A DNA stretch of 64,000 nucleotides from Mytilus californianus. Taxonomy: Eukaryota > Mollusca > Bivalvia > Mytilida > Mytilidae. The notes below the pieces were generated by a model. The model saw only the letters and a program-made list of their open reading frames with translations, was not told the origin of the DNA and did no database searches. Location: assembly GCF_021869535.1 (NCBI RefSeq), contig NW_026262712.1, positions 64,226,100 through 64,290,099 on the forward strand, in the 5' to 3' direction. The translations under genes were made by a program, and so were the position numbers. This document shows, piece after piece, positions 1 through 11,609 of the stretch (its first letter is position 1; every line of letters starts with the position of its first letter).

Positions 1-299
1 GTACATTTTGGACTGTTCAGTAAGCTACCATCTTGTTAGATAAATATGTTACCAAATATGTGTTATCTCGGGAAAAATGTGGATCTTTAACATATGGGTT
101 AATCTTATCATTTTGGTTCTGGTTTCACAAAAACAAGTTGCTAGACTATCTCTTGTTTTATGTTCCATTAGCATTTTGTTAGCATTAATCATCAATTCCT
201 GCTAAATTTTATATATTCAGTTTATAGTCTTCCTAATTTTCTATCAATTCTATGTGTAAAGTAATGAAACGAAAGGACCGTTTCATTAATGTTTTATTG

Positions 300-395
300 G
301 GGGCCTTAGCGATCGAGTGGTCCAAAGAAGTTCGTCTACTGTATCACTAGTATGGAAGTGCTCCGCAAGTTCGACTCCAATGTTAATTGACTAGC
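300..395 (+). repeat. tRNA-derived SINE head or tRNA pseudogene
   Basis: The segment has a tRNA-like internal promoter: an A-box-like stretch (TAGCGATCGAGTGG, near 307-320) and a B-box-like stretch (AGTTCGACTCC, near 367-378). The spacing is longer than in a plain tRNA, and no cloverleaf closes cleanly. A SINE head or decayed tRNA copy is therefore more likely than a working tRNA gene. Confidence 0.45.
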
Positions 396-700
396 TATAT
401 AGGATTGTCAGAGGTTGGTGGTTCGTTCCGGGCAATTCTTCCACCAATAAACTGTGAACTATTCATTGAAAGGACCTCATATATATAGCGGAACATGAAG
501 GTGAAGGTAAATACCAGCTTCTTTTCTATGTATTTTAGGAAATTCTGAAAGAAGTTTACCTCGACTAAGGAACAAGTCGGCAATAAGAGGTTCACATAGG
601 AATATCGACTGTCTGTTGAGTGTATTCCTACAATCGTAACATATATGTTGCCAATTAGATAAAAACTAACACCTTTCTTATGTTTGAACTTCGGTTAACT
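395..700 (-). mobile_element. Reverse transcriptase relic (palm region)
   Basis: Read on the minus strand, this matches the RT palm region seen in the other copies in this window: the segment before and including the [F/Y]RYI.[D/E]VLS motif. The first catalytic Asp of the usual YIDDV motif is replaced by Tyr, and the nearby GTNCAP motif has decayed. It is close to an inverted copy of the plus-strand stretch at about 3190-3430. This is a dead fragment of a retroelement. Confidence 0.6.
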
Positions 701-1089
701 ACTGATGCCTTATGTCAGTGTCAGCGGAAGGCTTCTACAAATGTGAGTTATAAGAGTTTAGGATATGACTCTTGACATGTTTAGATCAAATCTTGGAAAG
801 TATTGAAAACATTAACGTAGAGCGAAAAACCTGTCGCATAGATTGTTAGTTGTTATTTCAATAGCTCCCTATAAAAACCAAACAAGCGCCTTTCAAACAT
901 TTGTAAAAGTTATATCCCATACCCAAGGTCTATTCCCGAAAATGGAAAGTTCAAAGTGGGGACAGTGAAGTCATATCTGTTGTTCGAAAACTGTATGTTG
1001 AGGTTGCATCCAGCTGTTCCTTATGTTTACCTTTTTTAAGTTTATTACGAAGAAGAAATGAATAGAAATCATATTTTATTTGCTTGCAG

Positions 1090-1325
1090 TGTCAATTTCC
1101 CATTTCTCTGCTGTAGTATACCTTCGTGTCCCATCGTATGGCGTTTACATATCTTAATTAATATATTTCGCTTTTGCATGTTCACATTATACGGAATTTA
1201 ATATTAAAGGTGTGCTGCTGAAACAAAAACTGCTGCAACAAAGTTATAATGAGGAACTGAAAATCGACAATACAAACGTTTCACGGTCACCATCACGAAT
1301 TTGTTGACAGATAAAATGATTCGCA
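1090..1325 (+). mobile_element. Reverse transcriptase relic (post-palm region)
   Basis: The plus strand encodes, with frameshifts and stops, the conserved stretch that follows the RT palm in this family: the VNFPFL, then YGVYIS-like, then LLQQSYNEE segments. It aligns by eye with the much cleaner copy at 33690-34129. No intact reading frame survives. Confidence 0.6.
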
Positions 1326-1329
1326 CATT

Positions 1330-2285
1330 GGGTGATGCCTTGACATAATTAGTCCAGCTTCTTTTGGACATTGTTGGACTTCGAGCGATTGCGTCAGTTT
1401 TTGTTTGATGCTTTGATTTTTATCTTCTTAAGGATGTTCGCTACTCTGTTTCAAAATAACAACCTTTTTAAAAGACTGTTATAAATTGATAGTATATAAA
1501 TAAAGGAACTAAAAAAGCAGAAAAAAATGAAGGGTCCGTGTGCTTGTTTTCGAGATATAAGCCATTGAAAATTTGGCGGGAAATAATTCTCTCTAGATTT
1601 TTCATACATTTTACATTGGCACCCTTTTTCTTTCGAAAATTATGAAAAAATAACTAGGATTTTATAGCATTTTCAAATATGGCTTTTTAAACTATATAAA
1701 ATAAAATGATGAAAAGAAAAGTTGAAGTTAGCGGGAGAAATTTTTTAATGGTACTACATGGATAAAACCAGAGGATTCCGAATATCTGGCAAAATATCAA
1801 AAACATGAGGAGCGAACATCCTTAATTGATTTACGAGGTTTGAATGTCGGTTAACTACTATTGTCTAAAGTTGAACATAATGTTTTATTTTAAGAGCAAA
1901 TTATAGAAGTTAACGCATTTGTGGAATTTCACCTTTCCACAATTGAGATTTTCTAAATTTATGTAATATTCATATATTCATATACCTGAGACAACCTATA
2001 TATATATTACGAACGTATTGTGCCATTCGTTTATTATTGGGCGACAAACGGGATTAAAATTTGAGACCTTATGTCTTTGCAGAATAATTATTTCTCATTT
2101 CTCAATTGTGTTATCTGTATGTTTGTTTAAATTACAGACAACACACTTGTGGTTTATGACCATTAACAGAATGGGAGGATTATTTCTTATCGTCAAAAAA
2201 TTAAGTTGACTCACAAACAAATTTGCTCATGTTTTTATGTCTTTAGTGGTCATATAGCTTCTTATGTAGCGTATTTACGCATCCC
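1330..2285. other. No feature recognised
   Basis: This is AT-rich sequence with no convincing exon, RNA gene or named repeat. It lies downstream of receptor gene A, between RT relics. Confidence 0.5.
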
Positions 2286-2289
2286 TAGC

Positions 2290-4030
2290 TATCAAATGTT
2301 TAGGTTTGAGCGTTTCTGATGAACGTTAATCTAGACAAGTGCTTTGGACGCACGAAATTTATAAAATGTTTACCTTATCTACATCCATTATCTCGAAACA
2401 AAACTTTAAAATATTTATGAGTTTTGTGGAGAATTATGCTATAGACAATTGCAAACACTGGAACAAGAAGACGTTGGTACTTATTCTGTGTGGGTTAAAC
2501 CTAAAGGTTGTTAATACAAATGAGAATACAAAAAGAATTGATCTATGAACTTAGGCATTACATCAAACATCATAAATCACTGGTTTTATCTCAATTATAT
2601 ATACTTGCAGACAAAGCCTCAAACATTATCGCCTTATTGGTTTGTCAATCACATTACATTTAATGCTTGACAATGGGGTTAAGTGTTGATAATTCTCTTG
2701 ACAACTTATCATATACTCCCAAGACATTTACTAAACAACAAATTCTGACCTATCGTAGGACTGTTTCTGTTCCGTTTCAATTAAAACCAAAGATGAAGAA
2801 CTGGACATCCCGTCACTCTACTCGGTACCAAAGTACAAAAGTTTCTAACAAACAACATCATATTGCCGGGTCTGCAAAATGCCCCACGAAACTTCGTTAA
2901 TGTTACTAAAATCTATTTTATCATCTGGAATCAAAATCTAGCGAGAGAAACACTATGAAACTATCTACTACGTGGGCTGTTTGTGTCAGATGTGGAAGCT
3001 TAAAATTCAAAAGATATAAATGTTAAAGTACTAACGATCAAAGTCCTTCTTCTCGTGCAAACTTCACTTCACTACTCTGTACGCAAGTAATCCTAATTTT
3101 GAACATTATAAGATCGAAAGAACGAGTCTTGAAACATTAAGGCAACAGTAGTTAACCGATGTTTAAACAAGAGAGAGATGCTAGATTTTTGTAATTGGCA
3201 ACATATATGTTACGATTGAAGGACTACACTCAATAGACAATCGACATTCCTATGCGAGCCATAATATTTGCCCCTCTAATTGCCGTTTTGTTCCTTTATT
3301 CTTATGAGGCAGACTTCATACAGGATTTTCTCAAATGCAATGGATATAATCTGACATTTAGCTTTACCTTCATGTTCGGCAATATAGATGATGTCCTTTC
3401 ACTGGGTAGTTCACACTTGACTGAATCAAATCCAAAGAACTTGAAATCGAGTATACTACAGTAACAGTTAAGTTTTCCCAATATCTTGATTTACATCAGA
3501 AAGTTGCAATAATTGACAATGAAGGTTGGTTAACAACTTACTGTGTGACAAGGATTTAATGTTTACATGCGAACTTTTCATTCTGTGAAGCAATATTCAA
3601 GCAGTGACTGCATATTGAGCAGTTGATACGATATTTCTGGGCCTGCAAGAGTTCCTTTCACATAGATTCCAAATGGTAAAGTTCAAAGATGACAATGGAT
3701 ATGTTACAATTATCGTAACTACAATCCCATACTTTCCCCCCGAATGTGACCTACCGAATTAGACTTATCATCGGGTTTGTACTTACATTAACAACACGAC
3801 GGATGTCACATGTGGTGCAGGATCTGCTTACCCGAGGTTTTCGGTGGGGTTCCTGTTGCTCAATCTTTAGTTTTCTATGATGTGTTTTTGTTTGTCTTTT
3901 GGTCTTTTTAATTTTTTTTTTTGCCATGGCGTGGTCAGTTTCTTTTCGACTTTTGAGTTTGAATGTCCCTTTGGATCCTTCGCCTCTTTTAAACTCATCC
4001 CTTACATAGTGATACGGATGTATCACCATT
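2290..4030 (+). mobile_element. Degenerate full-length RT element
   Basis: Parts occur in the expected order. A 5' motif (TTTGAGCG... at about 2307) is shared with the heads of other copies. Eroded N-terminal coding sequence follows (about 2380-2935), then a QMW-type segment near 2990, and a palm fragment at 3250-3464 that keeps the SYEADFIQ and NIDDVLSL blocks. A 3' region at 3770-3990 is shared with 14250-14475, 20080-20290 and 44205-44415. The coding frame is broken many times. The 3' end carries the CTGCTTACCC / GGATC-type module common to these copies. The family is probably Penelope-like, but that assignment is inference. Confidence 0.6.
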
Positions 4031-4600
4031 TGATTGAACGTTTTTGAATATCTAAGTGTAATTATTGTGTGTTTCATATGTCCACGGATATATTCCTGCT
4101 ATTGTAATCATAATTCCATTCTCTGTTTCTCGATTGTGACTATCACTAATTTTTTACTTTTAACGAGTTACACGTCGGGTGCTATTAGTAGAGCAGAAAA
4201 CTGCGTACAATACAGGAACACTTGAGCTCATCCAATGTTTTTGTGAGTTTTGTTTTACCCGATCTTTTATTTTCTGTGTAATATTTTATCATTGTTGTTT
4301 TTCTTTTTGTTCATGGTGGTTTTTATCATTTTTATCAGCACCTTATATATTTTGTCTGTTTCACGTGTGGTCTAAATCAATGTATACGTAGTTAAGCCGC
4401 ATTCATGAAATTTTGTATGAATACAGAACTCATCAAGCCACATTTTAAATCGGAAATCGAAATTCATGATCGATATAAAAGTTTTTTTTTAGATAATTAC
4501 ATGCCACCGACACCGATTGTTTTTTTGTAAAATGATTTTTTAATAAACAACTTGACATATACCCTACATCCCCATTTATCTTTTCCTGTGTTTTGTGTTG

Positions 4601-4606
4601 TTTATT
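4601..4606 (-). promoter_or_regulatory. Candidate poly(A) signal of receptor gene A
   Basis: An AATAAA hexamer lies on the minus strand about 335 bp beyond the gene A stop codon. No nearer canonical hexamer was seen on that strand. In AT-rich sequence a chance match is quite possible. Confidence 0.3.
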
Positions 4607-4939
4607 GTACTTAAATGTGGGAAAGTATGGACAATTTTTTCAAGGATAGATCTTTTTTGTTTTATGCTTGCAAAAATTATCTGATTTTTTTTTATGTAAT
4701 CTAAATCGCTTTCATCTACATACACACAAACACACCCACACTTTCACACACACACCAGTAATTAGACGTGTCTCCAGTGGTGGCTGTCACAATAGGCCAT
4801 GAAAGGTCCTGGTAATGGTAAATAAAGACTCGCAACAACATTGATTAGTGCAACCTTGATTACATTCATAAAGAAAATTATTCAAAATATTCAAGGAAAT
4901 GATAAATGCGTTAACCCGCTGAATGAAAATTCATGTCTT

Positions 4940-5330
4940 TTAGTTAAAGTAATTTTTACGCTTATTCTCAAAACTGCGTGGAGTGTCTGTAATCTGTCGA
5001 CGAATTGCAATTTTTAATGGCGTTTCATTGACAGCATTAATGCTTTTATAAAATTCGTCGATAGGTGAAATATCTTTCAAAGACATTTTCTTCCCCTGTT
5101 CATTTTGTCTCCTGCGTTGCGTTAGTATCCATTTTCGTTTTATGTGTTCATAAATTAGCGATAAAATAGCTAATATCACTCCTAATCCACTCAAACAGAA
5201 CGCAAAATGAAAATCAAAGACATTGATAGTTTTCGCGTCTGTACCTGACGCATCTTGACAGTTTGCTGGCTTCGGCCATGTTTTCTTCTGCCACATTTGA
5301 ATCAATCCAGTTTGGACGATAGTGACGATT
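4940..5330 (-). CDS. Receptor A exon 10: end of S2, M4, cytoplasmic tail, stop
   Basis: The acceptor (TTTTTTAAG before AATCG) joins the split Glu codon left by exon 9. The exon encodes the last S2 helix (IQMWQKKTWPKP) and a Cys that should pair with the Cys of the exon 9 SCD motif, as in other iGluRs. A hydrophobic M4 of about 20 residues (FAFCLSGLGVILAILSLIY) follows, then a basic tail of about 70 residues rich in Arg, Lys and Asn, and TAA at 4940-4942. The tail is longer than that of paralogue B, which stops early at the codon matching a Ser here. Confidence 0.88.
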
Positions 5331-5394
5331 CTTAAAAAACAAAACAATTAAGTTTACATAGAATAAATAATATAATATAAAAACTGTATTAAAA

Positions 5395-5925
5395 TATATG
5401 TGTGTGCGTGTGTATCTTAAAAGTGTAAATCCACAACAAAATAAGTCAAAAAAGAATATGAACTGATAATCATAAAATTCAAATAGTATTGGGAAATAGA
5501 TATACTTATTTGTATAAATAAATGTTTGTGTAATGTGTGTTTTTACTATTTATGATACAACATGTAGTTCCGAGGTACTATTCATAACACTACAAGTAGT
5601 TTCTATATAAGAATGACAATTTGTATGAGGATGACGATTTGCTTGGAGGCTCAACTGTTTCTGACAAGGATATCACTGTAGCGTTTCCAGGTCAGAATGA
5701 AACACCGGCTTTTCATGTTTACAAAAATAAAAAAAAACCACTCAATTTTTGTCTGAATATATAAAGAACAACCAGAAATAATATTCTCGACAGGTTTCTT
5801 TGAAGTTTCTGATGTAATAAAAAAGATAAACATCAAGTGAATAGACCACTGGTTTGTGAACTAAATCATACATAATGTAATCATCGATATTAGTTTCTGG
5901 TAAAACTTGTGTCTTTAACTTACTT
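5395..5925. other. Intron 9 of receptor A
   Basis: This intron, which runs 5331-5927, holds a short TG/TGTG-rich tract near 5398-5412 and otherwise AT-rich sequence. No exon or named repeat is visible. Confidence 0.6.
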
Positions 5926-5927
5926 AC

Positions 5928-6196
5928 TCATCAGAAAAGACATTCAGAAAAGGAGAATTGTTCGGCAAAGCAGGAGCTATTAGCAGCGGATGAAAATCGG
6001 AAGATGATATCACTGACATGTCACAACTTTTTCCTATTGCCATGTCTAGGTATATCCTTTCTCCAATATAAGCATAGTTACCGCCTCTAACTTTGCGTAT
6101 ATGTTCAGCCGGATCACTACTTAAAACTGATGGATCACTCTGGTTAAATTTTAATATACCCTGCCATAACATTTTACGTTCTGGTAATTCTGAATT
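5928..6196 (-). CDS. Receptor A exon 9: ligand-binding domain S2
   Basis: The acceptor is TTTAG before AATTCAG and the donor is GATGA then GTAAGT. The exon is 269 bp, the same as paralogue B. It encodes the S2 lobe from NSELPERK to FSDE. The YAYIGERIYLDM block aligns with the YAYLLEST stretch of AMPA receptors, so its Glu (residue 554) takes the place of the ligand-amine-binding Glu705. SCD supplies the S2 disulphide Cys. About 15 of 90 residues differ from paralogue B, so this exon is strongly conserved. Confidence 0.92.
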
Positions 6197-6359
6197 CTAA
6201 ACAAAATATATAAAAAACAAATTGTTGAAAACGTTATACAATTGCTGTCTCCTATTGATCTGTATGATAAATGTCAATCAAGAAAATAGAATTCGAAAAG
6301 GGTCTATTGGGTGTTATTAAACCACAGTATGGCTATGTAGATTCCGGATGAAAAGAGAT

Positions 6360-6475
6360 ATAGCTGTTTTCCATTCGTATGATATGTTTGAGCTTTTGAT
6401 TTTGCCATTTGATGAGGGACTTTTCTTTTGATTTTTCCTTGGAGTTCGGTATTTTTGTTATTTTACTTTATGGTT
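6360..6475 (+). mobile_element. 5'-truncated tail of RT family X
   Basis: This short plus-strand copy of the family X 3' end runs through CTTGGAGTTCGGTATTTTTG and ends in TTTTACTTTA. The same terminus is found at 6555, 18120, 22180 and 36305 in the opposite orientation. Truncation from the 5' side with a fixed 3' end fits target-primed reverse transcription. Confidence 0.6.
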
Positions 6476-6554
6476 TTATTTCGTAAGCTCTTGACGTTTC
6501 TCCTCGTTGTATGTGTTGTTAGCATGGATTTCTGTGTTTTAATTTAAGCTTCAA

Positions 6555-7505
6555 TTGTTCGGCTTATGAAAAAGTAAAATAACAAAAATACAGAACTCCA
6601 AGGAATATTCAAAACGGAAAGTCCTTATGTAGAAAATGGTGGACTAAAACTGGTTTTAATGTTTGCACCTGTCCTAAGTCAGGAATCTGATTACAGTAGT
6701 TGTCGTCTGTTTATGTAGTTCATACGTGTTTCTCGTTTCTCGTTTTTATATAGATTAGACCGTTGGTTTTTCCGTTTGAATGGTTTTACACTAGTAATTT
6801 TTAGGGGCCCTTTATAGCTTGCTGTTCGGTGTGAGCCAATGCTCCGTGTTGAAGGCCGTACCTTGATCTATAATGGTTTACTTTTATAAATTGTAACTTG
6901 GATGGAGAGTTGTCTCATTGGCACTCATACCACATCTTCCTATATCTATTTATAGCTAGCTAAAACTCTCATGGCAGTCGCACAAAATTTTATTATATTG
7001 ACAAAACACACAGACCTAATAGGTAAAAATGTCAAACATCGAGGCACAGCAGTCAACATTGTATTATAATTTTAATCACTATAAATACAAACAACTATGT
7101 TAACAAAGGAAATCAAGTGGAATGTAGACAGTATATAGACAAAGCACAAAAGTAAAAAAGAAAGACAAGAATATAAAAAATGACAATAACACAATAACAC
7201 AATGGCGGGATGAATAAATACCGAGCAACGCCAAAAGGGTATAAAAAGAACACTATAACACGTTATTTAGATGATAAACAACGTCAGTACCTAGAATCGA
7301 TACTTCAAAACCATCATGTATTTTTTTTTAAGTTGATACGGAATATTTATCAACAAGGTCTTGGTATCTTCCGATGAACTTTTTAGAAAAAGGATGAGAC
7401 GTTCTTTGACATAACCCTGGTTTTGAAACAGACGATCAGGTTCCATACACCAGTTTATGCTTACCATAAACTTTATTTCGCAGTAAACTTTTAAAGTCAA
7501 AAGAT
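6555..7505 (-). mobile_element. 5'-truncated RT element, family X
   Basis: On the minus strand the C-terminal piece of an RT frame (about 7255-7500) is followed by the family X 3' untranslated region, ending at the shared TTTTACTTTTT-type terminus near 6560. A more complete copy of the same family lies at 22180-24335. An unrelated dispersed repeat overlaps near 6780-6950. It sits in intron 8 of gene A. Confidence 0.65.
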
Positions 7506-7509
7506 TTTA

Positions 7510-9185
7510 CTTGTGAGGCAGCTTTTATTTGGTTTCATCTTTGGAATATCAGGATGAAGAAAAGCATATAAAAAAATCAAGCTACATATTTGTAGTGTTG
7601 ATATATGTCTTGGTAATTTCTAGCTTAATTCTATTTCCTCTAAATGAAACGAAAAAGTACATTCAAATAGACCCTGGTTAATTATTATGGAAGTATGCGA
7701 AAAATCGAATCCCACCAAGAAAAGAAAGGATGTTTCAAGGAGACAATGCAAATCGAATAAGGAGCTAATTATGGCCGAACAAAACAAAAAACGAAAAGAC
7801 AAAAAATGGTCAATCTCTTTTTTTTCTGTGAAGTGTTTTTCTACATAGAAACTAGAGATTCGGTAAATTTACTAAACTAAGAACCCGGAAAAGAACGCAT
7901 ATGGTACGGAAGCGTACTCAATTTCTATTATTATTTAGATAAAATATTTGATTAAATTTATCAAGTATGTTTTATTCCTTATCAAATTGTTCTAACCGTA
8001 GAAAATATGGCCAATCATTAATCAATTATTTTTTGTACACAATTTACTTATGCTTTGTCTTGCCGTTGGGCAATGTTAAGTAATGTTATATGACACAATC
8101 GGTACAATTATAGGTTAGACGACAACTGTGTTATTTTATTATCAAAGACTGCGAAAACATATCGCTAGCGAGTTGAGACACAGACAAATATCAGTCAACC
8201 AATCCGTAATGGCACAACGACAGATTACACATTTTTTTCTCTCTAAAAAAGCATTGTAACTAGTTGATCTGTTTAAGTGGACTGAAAAAACGGCTGCTCT
8301 TTATCTTTCATTACTAAAGTAAAAAAAAACACAAAAAAAAACCAAACACATTCTAATACCGAAAAGGTATTGTTATGACAAATACGAATACATATATGAT
8401 TAATGTGTAAGAATCTTAAGTGTTTTCCAAATATTTAATTAATGATTTGGATGAGTTGGGCAGAACCAATTCCACTGGTCAAAATCTACAGTGAAATTGA
8501 AAAGGTATAGAAGACAAATAGTTTAGGAATTGAATCTGAACGTTTGTTTTTTATATAGCTAACTGGCAACAATATAATGGATACGGCATAGCTCTGACCC
8601 CTGAAAATAAATATATCTATTTTGATTTAGATTAAGAATTAATGTATGGTTTAAGGGTGGAGATATGCACAATTTGAAGTTATCTAACAATCATTCATAT
8701 GCAGGGGGTGAGAAATATGCCCTGATGCAAATCCTATGGTAAACTCAAAGGGTCTTATAAAGCAATTACGACTATTTATGGTTTAAAGTAACATGTAGGA
8801 TCTGAACCATTTTTGAGATATTCAACGATTAATTATATGAGAAAGTAGGGATCGATCCCAAGGGACAAATCAGTAGGTGCATTGGAAACGTAGTCTAACG
8901 TCAATCAAGAAATAAATGGTTTTGGGTGTACATTTTGATTTTTTATCTTGCAGGTCAAATGTCAAGGGTACAGGTAATCTGCCATAGAATGCGACATATC
9001 GTATCAAGTTGCTGCACCAATGTGTCAAATATCAAAAGTTTATGTCTAAGGATAAAGACATCATGTTCCGTACACGAAAATATAACAAAAGGTGAAGGTA
9101 ACAATAAGTCATGATGCAATTAGTCATATCGTCTTATGATAGTACACCTCCATGTCAAAAAATGAAAACAACAATTTATAAAGTT
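7510..9185. other. Part of receptor A intron 8 without recognised features
   Basis: Only AT-rich intronic sequence was seen on either strand. Open stretches here have no splice context and no family resemblance. Confidence 0.5.
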
Positions 9186-9189
9186 CATT

Positions 9190-9560
9190 GGTCTTATCAC
9201 TTTTCTGGATTTACCTTCATCAGGAACGATGAAAGCCGAATATTAGAAGGTAAAGGATGTATAAGAACCTTCAATAATAGGCAAATCTACCGAAGGTCTT
9301 CTTTGCCTGAGGGAGTTATTAATTCTGTTTCTTTATAATTTCTAAATTCATAAACGAACAATTTAAGAATGATTTGTTAAAAACCGTGTCAGTAAAAAGT
9401 ACTGACTACTTAGCTGATGATACCCTCGGGGATTAATAGTCCACCAGCAGCGGAATCGACCAAGTGTTTTGAAAATGAAAACACTGTATGCGTCCTATGA
9501 CTTTTTATTGATTGGCCTTTATCAGGATCGATGAAAGCCGAATATTTGAAAGATGAGGGT
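9190..9560 (-). repeat. Two RT-element 5' head motifs and a retrozyme-like body fragment
   Basis: Minus-strand copies of the element head (GGCTTTCATCGTTCCTGATG-type) occur at about 9205-9255 and 9515-9555. Between them, at about 9405-9470 on the plus strand, is a segment beginning GATACCCTCGGGG and ending CGACCAAGTG. It closely matches 30800-30855, where it is linked to hammerhead sequences. Confidence 0.5.
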
Positions 9561-9744
9561 GCATAAAAACCGCAAGCCTGTGTCAAAAGTTAAAAAAGTT
9601 ATGGTCCGGACAATGTTAGGACAAGACGATCTAGAAAAAGAATGTGTCCATAGTACACGGATGCCCCACTCGCACTATCATTTTCTATGTTCAGTGAACC
9701 GTGAAAATGGGGTCAAAACTCTAATTTGTCATTGACAGTAGAAA

Positions 9745-9920
9745 GATCATACCATAGGGATCATGTGTACTAAGTTTCAAGTTGATTGGACTTCAACTCC
9801 ATCAAAAACTACCTTGACCAAAAACTTTAACCTGAAGCGGGACAGACGGACGAACGAACGAACGAACACACAGACCTGAAAACACAATGCCCCTTCTACT
9901 ATCGTAGGTGGGGCATAAAA
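9745..9920 (-). repeat. Hairpin-headed repeat, minus-oriented copy
   Basis: The stretch includes a tetranucleotide run (GAACGAACGAAC, about 9851-9867) and ends in a near-palindromic CCCCTTCTACTATCGTAGG block. A plus-strand relative starts near 58675. The architecture resembles the head of the element at 41207: a hairpin followed by CCGTCTGT-type sequence. Confidence 0.45.
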
Positions 9921-10060
9921 AGAAGAAGATACATAGTTAAGAAATATTCCTACAAGGTATCCATTTCTGGCCAACTACTTATTTAAAATGATATGAAAAC
10001 TTCTAAGCTTTTGCAATATGATTTAGATAATTCAACATAAACTACAAAAATATTAGTCAC

Positions 10061-10278
10061 CTTTAAAATTGTTTCGAATACTGTTGCACCAGCTGTACCC
10101 CATTTATAAGTATGTTGTGCAACTAAACCTTCTGCGTCTTTGAAAGGTAGCTTTTCCTTTGTCACTGTCAAGATTGCCACGAAATTACCACTATATGTGG
10201 CCGCCATTATGATGCAAAATATCCACCAACAACTCAGAAGTGTTTTTCCTGCTGACGAGGCGGCTACATGCTGTCCAC
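10061..10278 (-). CDS. Receptor A exon 8: M2, M3 and start of S2
   Basis: The acceptor is TACTTCAG and the donor AAAG/GTGACT. The exon is 218 bp, identical in length to B. It encodes the second half of the pore helix exit, M2/M3 (CWWIFCIIMAATYSGNFVAI) and the S2 entry with YKWGTAGATVFE. In the last motif the residue matching GluA2 Ser654 is Ala500 and the Thr655 equivalent is kept. The M3 gate motif TYSGNFVAI differs at several places from the classical SYTANLAAF. Confidence 0.92.
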
Positions 10279-10477
10279 CTGAAGTAATTATATGCTCATA
10301 CTATTATGAATACACCTAGTATTTTTTAGCTATTATTTGAAGCAGTCATGTATCTTAAAAATACTTCCATTCTTAACAATTAAGGACTATGCTGAGGGTG
10401 AGTGCCATCACGAAAGACAACCCTTTTATAAATCTTTAAAAGGATAAATGTTGAAGGTATGAAAAAACAGAACTCAC

Positions 10478-10799
10478 CATGGCAAAGTATTGCTCCAAAC
10501 ATGTACCAGAACGAATCAGAAAAATGGTGCAGTCCTCTGATCTCCATTCTACCAGCAACGTTTTTGTAAAACGGATTAAACTTTTCGAAAAGGAACAGAC
10601 AAAATGTTACAACTATTAAAGAAAGTCCAATACAGAGACACACCTTTGGATTAACTGGATCATGTAATTTCGTGGAATACGATGTAACTGGTTTCGTTAT
10701 GATAATTCCTGATTGTTCATAAAAATATGGTTGTGTAAAATCTGCTACAGTTTCTCTGAGAACATCTATAACTAGTGGTGCAGCAACCATATCTACTTC
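10478..10799 (-). CDS. Receptor A exon 7: end of S1, M1 and pore loop
   Basis: The acceptor TTTCAG precedes GAAGTAG, and the exon ends CATG before GTGAGT, splitting a Gly codon. Length is 322 bp, as in B. It carries VAAPLVIDVLRETVADF, where Pro336 and Arg343 match the ligand-contacting Pro478 and Arg485 of GluA2. M1 (CLCIGLSLIVVTFCLFLF) follows, then the pore helix FWYMFGAILCHG. The residue in the Q/R-site position is Cys434. Confidence 0.93.
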
Positions 10800-10829
10800 C
10801 TGAAACAAACGCAATACAGTCAAACCTGC

Positions 10830-10960
10830 CTTAACGGTCACCTCGTTTCAGCGGTCACCTGCCTCTAACGATCACTTCAGACCATTCATAACATTTTCTC
10901 TATATGATGTAATACTTTTCAGCGGTCACCTGCCTTACGCGATCAGCAGTCACCTAATTT
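10830..10960. repeat. Short GCGGTCACCTGCC-type direct repeats
   Basis: Three or four imperfect copies of GCGGTCACCTGCCT lie just upstream of the exon 7 acceptor, at about 10830, 10849, 10920 and 10943. I know of no function for them. They are probably a decayed local tandem repeat. Confidence 0.5.
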
Positions 10961-11609
10961 TAGCAAAAAAACGTCATGTCAACTTTTATCAACGGTCATT
11001 TTCATATTTTAACAACCAAAATATAACCATGACGAAAAATATACGTGTTAAGTATCGAGGTCAAAATGAGAATCGGAACCCGTTTGCAACAAAGATCGCA
11101 CAAAAGAAGGTTAATTTATACATTTTTCTTGGTCCTTTCCTTTCAGTGTATATTGAACACCGTATCATGGACTGATTCCGGAACTAATGTTTACTATTTC
11201 GAATGGTTTTTTTTCAAATTTATATCACCGGAATCAGCCATGTTTTATTTGTGTTTTTGCACGAACGATATCTTTACCAATTTAAAACCCTAAAACAATT
11301 TGACCTGATCCCGGCAACGTGCGATGTCGGAATTGGAATGTTTTAGGAACCTCATGTAAAAGGTCACCTTTCTAAGGAGGTAATTTTTGATACTTCCTAT
11401 GAGTGACTGGTAAATACAATACAGGTTTTACTGTATATAATATGCTGGTATAAACTTAATAACGTACGTTTATACAACAACATAAATTTCATTCGTAATA
11501 ATTGTATTGTACATTTCAAGAAATCCATTTTGATGTGTCTGGTTTTTTTTACTTTTCATTTTAAAACCTGTAATCATTTCTGTTCTTTTTAATGTTGCAT
11601 TTGTTTAAG

